Shown here one piece after another: positions 4,937-10,527 of a stretch of 10,527 nt of DNA. Location of the stretch: assembly GCA_003139975.1 (NCBI GenBank), contig PLHN01000431.1, positions 1,647-12,173 on the forward strand, read 5' to 3'. This stretch comes from Acidobacteriaceae bacterium (GTDB lineage: Bacteria; Acidobacteriota; Terriglobia; Terriglobales; Acidobacteriaceae). Under the pieces are notes generated by a model. That model was not told where the DNA came from and ran no database searches. It worked only from the letters and a program-made list of their open reading frames with translations. Numbering within the stretch: the first letter of the stretch is position 1; each line of letters starts with the position of its first letter. The position numbers were made by a program, and so were the translations under genes.

Positions 4937-7534
4937 TTAGGGCGGCGGGGAACTGCCATTTGCTGGTTTCGACGGTGCAGCGGCATTCTTGTCGGTCTTG
5001 CCCGCCCCGCCATCGCCCTTGAATACTCCAGCAATTTTACCGAAGAAACCTTTCTTTTTCTTGGCCTCTTCCTCAGGCTGGACACCGCTAGCCGGCCGCG
5101 GGTTCCCATTGGTTGTGGGCGGGGGCAGCGGGGTTTCGGACTTTCCGCCAAACAGGCGCGAGAAAAAGCCCTGCTTTTCGCTGGTCTGGTCGCAGGTATC
5201 GCGTGGCTCCGTACCGGCTACGAAAGCAATCGTATAGGTATCGGGGCAGGAAGGGGTTGCCAGCCGGTTCGTGATTTTATCCAGTTCGACGTCCACCACT
5301 CCTTCCGGCTGCGTGAAGGGCTTTACGTCCTGATATTGCGGCAACGCAACGGCCTTTTTCATGAATTCGGCCCAGATCGGTGCGGCCGTTTGCGCGCCGC
5401 TTAGCCGGATATCGCTGTAATCGTCATATCCTACCCACACAATGCACAGGAGATTGCTGGTATAACCAGCGAACCATCCGTCATGCGAAGTTCCAGTTTT
5501 GCCCGCGGCCGGCGCCGTAAAACCGCGTTGGCGAACGCCATAGGCTGTGCCGAAGTTTATGACACCTTCGAGCATGCGCGTCATCACAAACGCGATCCGC
5601 GGATCCAGCACTTCTCTCCGTTCCGTTCCGAAGTTCACAATCACATCGCCCTGCGCATTGCGGACAGAATTCACAAACACCGGCGACAACCGCATCCCCC
5701 CGTTTGCAAACGTCGTGTAGGCTGCAGTCATATCCACCGGCGTCGCGTCATAGGCGCCGAGCGCCATGGCAGGCGTTGCTTTTACCGAGGCGATCCCCGC
5801 CGACTTTGCCAGGTCGGCCACTTTGTCGTAGCCGACCTCCTCCGCCACCTTTACCGTCGCATTGTTCAACGAAAGCGCCAGCGCGTAACGCAGCGTGACA
5901 TCGCCGTGGTATTCCTCTTTGTAGTTGCGAGGCTCATAGATCTGGTCACCATAGGCGAATGTAGACGGCTGATCGCTCACAATCGAAGCAGGCGTAATCA
6001 CGGTCGCGTTTCCGTCCACCGCCGAGTTTATGGCTGCCGCATAAACAAATGGTTTGAAAATCGATCCGGTGGGCCGCTTGGCCAGCGCATGATTCAGCTG
6101 GCTGGCTGCGTAATTCCTGCCGCCGACCAGCGCCTTGATCGCGCCCGTATGCGGATCCATCGCCACCAGCGCTACCTGTGCCTGCGGGCCGGGAGTGACA
6201 GTCGTTTCAAACTTGTTCTTCCCGATCTTGGTCCGCTTCGTCCGCATCTTGGTGACCTGGTCGTCGACCAGTTTGATGCCCGTCTCCACCGCTTGCGCGG
6301 CTGCTTGCTGCAACTGCGGATCGAGTGTCGTGTAAATTCGGAACTGCTGATCGTTCACCTCGTGCTCGTTGAGCTTGGTAAGAACAGTGTCGCGGACCAT
6401 GTCCACGAAGTAGGGCGCGTCGCTCGCTTCCACGTTCGGAGGCGCCAGCTTCAGCGGCGTGGCCTTCGCCTTGTCGGCCTGCGCGCGCGTGATCGCGCCC
6501 GTGTCCACCATCGCCTCCAGCACGGTGTTCCGCCGTTCTTGCGCCCGTTCCGGATGCCGGTAGGGCGAGAGATAGCTGGGCGCCTGGATCAAACCCGCCA
6601 GCAGCGCCGCTTCCGGCAAGGTGATGTCTTTCAGGTCTTTGTTGAAGTAGGAGTGCGCGCCCTCGGCGAATCCGGAGATCGTGAACGATCCGCGCTGTCC
6701 GAGATCCACGCGGTTGGCATAAAACTCGAAAATCTGCTGCTTGGAAAATTTCTGCTCCAGCTCGACCGCGATCAGCATTTCGATCATCTTGCGCTTGAAC
6801 GTCTTTTCCGGACTCAGAAAAAACGCGCGCGAAAGCTGCATCGTGATCGTCGATCCGCCCTGCTGATGCCGCTGGTGTGTGAAATCCACCCACGCCGCTT
6901 CGATCAGGCGCATGAAGTTCACGCCGCTGTGCTGGAAGAAACGCCGGTCTTCGATCGAAGTAACGGCTTCGACCATCACTTTGGGGATCTCGTCGTACTT
7001 CACCAGTTGGCGCTTGGAGCGCTGCTCGGCGTCAAACAGCGACGTTACCGGCTGCGGTTCCAGTTCGTACGCTTCTAATTCCCCAGCCGAGCGGCTCGAA
7101 ATGGATGTTACCGCTCCGTCCGCCAACGTGATCGTTGCCGGCTCGGGCGAGTGATACGACTCAGGGCCGGGCAGTACTTCGATGGTTCCGCCGTGCACGC
7201 GGTAGCTGCCAAGAGGCGATCCTCCCTGCTGTTCGGTATATCCCGCCCGCCGCAACTCGGCCGCAATCTCGTTGATCGTGTCGTTGGATCCAACCCGCAC
7301 TACCCTTGGACTGGCGTAGATCTTCGCGGAAGTCGCGAACACCGGCCCACGGAAGCGCTGTTCGATAATCCGGTCGTACTTTACATACCAGTAGGCAAAA
7401 AAACCGATCACCACCAGCGCCAGCGAGACGAAGGCCACGAGCGCATAGCGCACGACTGGGTCTTTGACGCGCAAGCGGCTTTTCGCGCTTCCGCCACGCC
7501 TTCCAACCGCCGGAATTTTCAACCTAATTGCCAT
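4937..7534 (-). CDS. mrcB: Bifunctional class A penicillin-binding protein (PBP1b type)
   Basis: Inner-membrane enzyme that polymerises lipid II and crosslinks peptidoglycan. Of 865 residues: basic cytoplasmic tail (1-28), one TM helix (about 30-50), and a UB2H-like region (about 63-160; KIYASPRVV, the later SYRVHGGTIEV) as in PBP1b. The GT51 glycosyltransferase follows (about 175-345), with SIEDRRFFQHSGV (Glu195), GGSTITMQL (226-234) and a second Glu252 at the expected 57-residue spacing. The transpeptidase (about 400-735) has SIFK (Ser491, Lys494), SLN (555-557) and KTGT (679-682). Both active sites look intact. The C-terminal tail from about 785 is disordered, Pro/Lys-rich, and carries two similar segments, KQGFFSRLFGGK and KKGFFGKIAGVFKG. 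The ATG at 7534 has no Shine-Dalgarno but the basic tail plus TM fit it. It leads the TPR gene by 36 bases. The symbol is by family resemblance to E. coli mrcB. Confidence 0.95.
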   Translation of the reverse strand: MAIRLKIPAVGRRGGSAKSRLRVKDPVVRYALVAFVSLALVVIGFFAYWYVKYDRIIEQRFRGPVFATSAKIYASPRVVRVGSNDTINEIAAELRRAGYTEQQGGSPLGSYRVHGGTIEVLPGPESYHSPEPATITLADGAVTSISSRSAGELEAYELEPQPVTSLFDAEQRSKRQLVKYDEIPKVMVEAVTSIEDRRFFQHSGVNFMRLIEAAWVDFTHQRHQQGGSTITMQLSRAFFLSPEKTFKRKMIEMLIAVELEQKFSKQQIFEFYANRVDLGQRGSFTISGFAEGAHSYFNKDLKDITLPEAALLAGLIQAPSYLSPYRHPERAQERRNTVLEAMVDTGAITRAQADKAKATPLKLAPPNVEASDAPYFVDMVRDTVLTKLNEHEVNDQQFRIYTTLDPQLQQAAAQAVETGIKLVDDQVTKMRTKRTKIGKNKFETTVTPGPQAQVALVAMDPHTGAIKALVGGRNYAASQLNHALAKRPTGSIFKPFVYAAAINSAVDGNATVITPASIVSDQPSTFAYGDQIYEPRNYKEEYHGDVTLRYALALSLNNATVKVAEEVGYDKVADLAKSAGIASVKATPAMALGAYDATPVDMTAAYTTFANGGMRLSPVFVNSVRNAQGDVIVNFGTERREVLDPRIAFVMTRMLEGVINFGTAYGVRQRGFTAPAAGKTGTSHDGWFAGYTSNLLCIVWVGYDDYSDIRLSGAQTAAPIWAEFMKKAVALPQYQDVKPFTQPEGVVDVELDKITNRLATPSCPDTYTIAFVAGTEPRDTCDQTSEKQGFFSRLFGGKSETPLPPPTTNGNPRPASGVQPEEEAKKKKGFFGKIAGVFKGDGGAGKTDKNAAAPSKPANGSSPPP

Positions 7535-7751
7535 GAAGACAGTGGTGTGTCAAGGACCAGAGCAATTCTCAGTCCGAAACGGATTTTACAGGCAAGATAC
7601 GTGTGTGACTGATTTTAAATCACCGGGCGATCCCTACACTATTTGGATGCGTGTCAAAGGATGGGCGGGTGTGGGAAGGACGAGGATGAGTGCCGGGAGG
7701 CCATCAGGGTTCCTGACCGAAAGCACAACTAACATTGACCAGATGGACGAG
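7535..7751 (-). promoter_or_regulatory. Upstream region of the PBP-TPR operon
   Basis: This 217-base gap separates the diguanylate cyclase stop from the PBP start and holds no gene. Reading the minus strand it has two consensus -35 hexamers, TTGACA at 7657-7652 and 7553-7548, in similar settings (TCCTTTGACAC and TCCTTGACAC). The first has only a weak -10 candidate (TAGGGA at 15 bases); the second is too close to the ATG. A near-perfect 13-base palindrome, TGATTT/AAATCA around one T, lies at 7610-7622 and might be an operator. The gap size argues for an independent promoter for the PBP gene, but I cannot fix it. Confidence 0.35.
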
Positions 7752-9479
7752 TCAGTGCGTCGCGCCGGCTGCGACCGCGCCGCTCTCTGCCGTCTCAGCT
7801 ACCACAACTCGATCCCGCCCTTCTCTTTTTGCGCGATAGAGTGCCGCGTCAACGCTCGCGATCAACTCCTTGGCCGATGAGCCATGGGCCGGAAATGCGG
7901 CAACGCCGAGCGAGACCGTAATCGTTCCAACTGGCTTCCCTTGGTGCATTACGGCGAGCTTCCTTGCTTGGGATCGCACCCGCTCGGCCCGCGTCCGGGC
8001 TCCGTCCAGGCTCGTGCCCGGCAGAATCAGGAGAAACTCTTCGCCCCCGAAGCGGCAAGAAATATCCTCTGCCCGGGCAGTCCTGGCGAGGGAAGCGCCC
8101 ATCTCGCGCAGGACCGCGTCGCCCGCTTCATGACCAAATGTGTCGTTGAAAGTTTTGAAATGGTCCAGATCAAACATGACCAGGCTCAGCTGCTGCTTCG
8201 CTCTTGCCGCCCGCCGCAATTCGCGTTCCAGGCTTTCCTCCAGGTAGCGGCGGTTGTAGAGCCCAGTGAGGGCATCGCTCGTCGACTGCTGCCGCAGCGC
8301 CTCCTGCAGCCTTAGATTGGCGATGGAGACCCCGACTTGCTCGGCAAATGAGTTGGTGATGAGAAGCTCGGACTCGAATGGGTCGCGGGTGTCCATGATC
8401 GCCTGCAGGTGCAGAATACCGGCCGCTCCTTCCTGGGTCATGATGGGAACGCATAAGTAAGGGTCGGTTGCCGAACTTGCATGCGCGCACGGGGCGGTTT
8501 GGTCGCCCACTTCCACGAAGTGTCTTTGTCCGGTGCGCAGGGCCCAGCACGAACACATATCGAACGTTGGCACGGCCGGCATTTTGCAGGCCGCCCATGA
8601 GCCCTTCACTTCGAGCAGGCTTCTGGCGGCATCCACCAGAAGCAATGCTCCCCGAAAGTCTGGGAAAATCTTGGGCGCAAAACCCAAGATGATCGAGACG
8701 GCTTCGTCCATATTGATGGCGCTTTGTAACAATTTGCCCATCTTCGATAAGAGAACCGTGCGCTCCGACCGCTTGGTTATCTCCGCCACCATCGTCACGT
8801 TCTGCTGATCGAGATCGTTTTGGACCTGCTCGCGCTCCCACATTTCGCGCTTCAGATTCTCATTCGCGGCCGTGAGTTCCTCGGTTCGTTCCTTGATTTG
8901 CTGTTCGAGAATTTTCTGGCTGTGCTTCTGGTCGTCAATGTTCGTGCAGGTTCCAAACCATTTCACGATGCTTCCCTCGGGATCCCTTAAGGGAAGGCCT
9001 CGGGCCAGATGCCAGTGGTAAGTTCCATCCGCGGCACGGCGGAGACGATACTCGAGTTCGAGCGCCTCGCCGGTTCGGACGCATTCTTCCCAACTCTTCC
9101 GGCACAAATCCAGGTCGTCCGGATGGATCACAGCCTCCCAACCATGCCCACCGGCTTGTTCCAAATCGAGGCCGGTATAGTCGCACCACCGTTGATTCAC
9201 GTAGTCGCGGCTTCCATCGACCGTTGCCGTCCAGATCATCTGCGGGATTGCCTCTGCCACCGTTCGCAAACGCAACGCGCTTTCGCATGCCACATCGATG
9301 GGCTCTCTCTGTGCGGCTTGCGACCGATCCGGCGGTGCGGCCAAGAACCGCTTCCTGAAGAAAGCAGCCATTGTGAGGACAACCCCCAGCAGGCTGGCGA
9401 CGCCAAGGACGGCCGTGCCCGGATGTACATAGATTCCGGTCATCCCCATGGTGTGGAGAGAATTCATGCTATCTAGCAT
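7752..9479 (-). CDS. Membrane-anchored PAS-GAF-GGDEF diguanylate cyclase
   Basis: Predicted to make cyclic di-GMP from two GTP in response to a signal. Numbering from the GTG at 9554: one TM helix (about 46-66), a PAS/PAC domain (about 94-210, with IPQMIWTATVDG and HPDDL), a coiled coil (about 208-265), a GAF domain (about 270-420) and a GGDEF domain (about 425-585). The catalytic loop is RFGGEEF (GGEEF at 503-507), with FDLDHFK (461-467) and Asn470 for metal and GTP. An inhibitory-site RxxD (Arg494-Asp497) sits exactly five residues before GGEEF, so product inhibition is likely. The GAF domain carries C336-W-A-L-R, His345, Cys356 and His358. Starts are uncertain: the frame is open to GTG 9554; I chose the ATG at 9479 (ATG 9467 is also possible) because all leave the TM intact and none has a Shine-Dalgarno. 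The sensed ligand and targets are unknown. Confidence 0.92.
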   Translation of the reverse strand: MLDSMNSLHTMGMTGIYVHPGTAVLGVASLLGVVLTMAAFFRKRFLAAPPDRSQAAQREPIDVACESALRLRTVAEAIPQMIWTATVDGSRDYVNQRWCDYTGLDLEQAGGHGWEAVIHPDDLDLCRKSWEECVRTGEALELEYRLRRAADGTYHWHLARGLPLRDPEGSIVKWFGTCTNIDDQKHSQKILEQQIKERTEELTAANENLKREMWEREQVQNDLDQQNVTMVAEITKRSERTVLLSKMGKLLQSAINMDEAVSIILGFAPKIFPDFRGALLLVDAARSLLEVKGSWAACKMPAVPTFDMCSCWALRTGQRHFVEVGDQTAPCAHASSATDPYLCVPIMTQEGAAGILHLQAIMDTRDPFESELLITNSFAEQVGVSIANLRLQEALRQQSTSDALTGLYNRRYLEESLERELRRAARAKQQLSLVMFDLDHFKTFNDTFGHEAGDAVLREMGASLARTARAEDISCRFGGEEFLLILPGTSLDGARTRAERVRSQARKLAVMHQGKPVGTITVSLGVAAFPAHGSSAKELIASVDAALYRAKREGRDRVVVAETAESGAVAAGATH

Positions 9480-9633
9480 CGGCAATAACCACGTGGCGTG
9501 CAGATTACCGCGGTACCCGCGACTGCAAAGGAAGGAGTGGGCTCTAGTCGGCACGATGCATCGGGCCTTTTTGCGGCAAGGAAATGTGAGCTGGGACCGA
9601 GTTGAAGCCGGGTTCGGAGTGGGGCCGCTGCTT

Positions 9634-9990
9634 TTAAAACACGCCCTTATTGTTGCTGGAAGGATGGAATTCCAAGCTCGTCGAGTAGCCAGGAAAGTCG
9701 ACCGGCACGCTGTAATCCGCCTGAATTGTCAAAGTGCCATTGCCGAAACTGCCGACTCGCGTCACGCGTACTTGTTTGGGTGTTAGCGCAATGTCGTAAT
9801 CGCGCGCGTGTTTTATGACGGCATTGCGGACATCTTCTTCCGTGCGCGTGCTGTAAGTGGCCTGCAGAGCGTCGTTCTTGATCGCGTCCTCCAACTCGTA
9901 ATTGGAGAAAAATGGTGGAATCAACTTGATGCACACGAGCACCACCAGCGCAAACACCCCAAAGCCGAAGACCAGTCTAAGCGTTGCCAT
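9634..9990 (-). CDS. Small single-TM protein of unknown function
   Basis: A 118-residue protein with one N-terminal TM helix (about 5-24) leading to LIPPFFSNYELEDAIKND and a soluble part of about 90 residues, probably periplasmic. Weak resemblance in layout (short TM, then K-L-x-P-x-F/Y, alpha-beta domain) to DUF4845-type small membrane proteins; I am not sure of that family. The C-terminal part (GNGTLTIQADYSVPVDFPGY) looks like beta strands. It follows proS by 42 bases on the same strand, so co-transcription with proS is plausible, and precedes the diguanylate cyclase. No Shine-Dalgarno is visible; a 10-bp hairpin lies just upstream of the ATG. No function should be inferred from the neighbours. 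Confidence 0.75.
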   Translation of the reverse strand: MATLRLVFGFGVFALVVLVCIKLIPPFFSNYELEDAIKNDALQATYSTRTEEDVRNAVIKHARDYDIALTPKQVRVTRVGSFGNGTLTIQADYSVPVDFPGYSTSLEFHPSSNNKGVF

Positions 9991-9997
9991 TGTGTTT

Positions 9998-10021
9998 GCT
10001 CGTCAACCGCCGGTTGCGAGC
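9998..10021 (-). promoter_or_regulatory. Hairpin between proS and the small membrane protein gene
   Basis: GCTCG and CGAGC plus inner CAACCG/CGGTTG arms form a stem of about 11 pairs with a one-base bulge and a very tight loop, ending seven bases before the ATG at 9990. No T-run follows on the minus strand, so it is not a clear intrinsic terminator. It may dampen read-through, stabilise the proS 3' end or affect translation of the next gene. Confidence 0.4.
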
Positions 10022-10032
10022 GCCCGTTACTT

Positions 10033-10527
10033 CTAGCTCGCACTCGGTCCACGGACAAGTCCGCGGAGATGATCGGTTATGGCTGAAATGTTAACGTCGA
10101 CCCTCTCTAGAGTCGAGCGCCGAACCACCTCGACCATACCTTCGGTAACCTTCTTCCCGACATTGACGCGGAAGGGCATGCCCACCAGGTCAGCATCTTT
10201 GAACTTTACCCCTGGCCGTTCGTCCCTGTCGTCTAGTAACACGTCCAGCCCGGCGGCTTCCAATTGCTGCGCAATGTCCTCGGCGGTGGTCCGGATCTTT
10301 TCGTCGCCGCTGTTGGTGCTGACCACGACCACGTCAAACGGGGCGATCGACGGGGCCAGCCAGAATCCGTTCGCATCGTTCGATTGTTCGACGGCCGCGG
10401 TTAAGATGCGCTCAATCCCGATGCCATAGCTGCCCATGATCGGCGCCACTTCCTTGCCATTGCGGTCGAGCACGGTTGCGCCCATCGAGTGCGAATACTT
10501 GTACCCGAGCTTGAAGATGTGGCCGAT
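10033..10527 (-). CDS. proS: Prolyl-tRNA synthetase, C-terminal part (5' end beyond window)
   Basis: The last 164 residues of bacterial-type ProRS, which charges tRNA-Pro in the cytoplasm. The visible part opens [20 protein letters not shown] and has class II motif 3, [11 protein letters not shown] (visible residues 31-41), followed by [13 protein letters not shown] and an anticodon-binding domain (about 60-164) with [33 protein letters not shown], closely matching the E. coli-type enzyme. The reading frame enters the window open; an internal ATG at 10485 is not the start. It ends with TAG at 10033. It is the first gene of the leftward series seen here, but the distance to the cyclase makes one long operon uncertain. 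Confidence 0.96.
   Translation of the reverse strand: MGHIFKLGYKYSHSMGATVLDRNGKEVAPIMGSYGIGIERILTAAVEQSNDANGFWLAPSIAPFDVVVVSTNSGDEKIRTTAEDIAQQLEAAGLDVLLDDRDERPGVKFKDADLVGMPFRVNVGKKVTEGMVEVVRRSTLERVDVNISAITDHLRGLVRGPSAS

Noticed and set aside
5483..7078. 531-codon plus-strand open frame
   Set aside because: It is opposite the PBP gene with its intact GT51 and transpeptidase motifs. The product is Arg/His-rich and domainless, an antisense shadow.
7752..10527. One signalling operon from proS to the diguanylate cyclase
   Set aside because: Gaps of 79-154 bases before the cyclase and the proS-side hairpin leave co-transcription unproven, and the gene functions share no clear link.

Overview
The window looks like ordinary chromosome from a diderm, GC-rich bacterium, most likely an Acidobacteriota (Terriglobia-like) genome. 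This assignment is inference: it rests on the LPS gene kdsC with an unusual insertion, a PBP1b-type bifunctional PBP with a UB2H-like region, the style of the small single-TM protein next to proS, and structured intergenic repeats. No sequence search was possible. No rRNA, tRNA, CRISPR array, IS element or prophage is visible. Most long open frames opposite lhr and the PBP gene are antisense shadows.

Left third (1-3021). The 5' 704 codons of an Lhr-family superfamily-2 helicase run leftward off the window edge; all helicase motifs are legible. Immediately upstream, on the same strand, is a complete vapBC toxin-antitoxin pair with the usual 4-base ATGA overlap. Three palindromic half-sites overlap the vapB start. 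The region between vapB and the divergent kdsC is packed with short hairpins. A 9-base direct repeat (ATGCCTAAA), which is also the kdsC start, brackets the vapBC block.

Middle (3022-4039). kdsC (KDO-8-phosphate phosphatase) is on the plus strand and converges with the TPR gene. The 394-base gap holds a GAAAC-rich 8-base tandem array with an inverted partner, a strong 11-bp hairpin that could be a bidirectional terminator, and a doubtful 49-codon membrane-peptide frame.

Right two thirds (4040-10527). Five minus-strand genes read in the order proS (3' end only), a small single-TM protein, a membrane-anchored PAS-GAF-GGDEF diguanylate cyclase, a bifunctional class A PBP of PBP1b type, and a secreted TPR protein 36 bases behind it with a textbook Shine-Dalgarno. 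The PBP/TPR pair is the most interesting functional unit: UB2H-bearing PBP1b enzymes elsewhere need protein activators, some with TPRs, so the TPR protein is a candidate partner. I found no convincing wholly new system. The best leads are the PBP-TPR pair, the vapBC insertion footprint beside kdsC, the KdsC insertion, the Cys/His set in the GAF domain, and promoter spacings that suggest leaderless mRNAs for lhr and kdsC.
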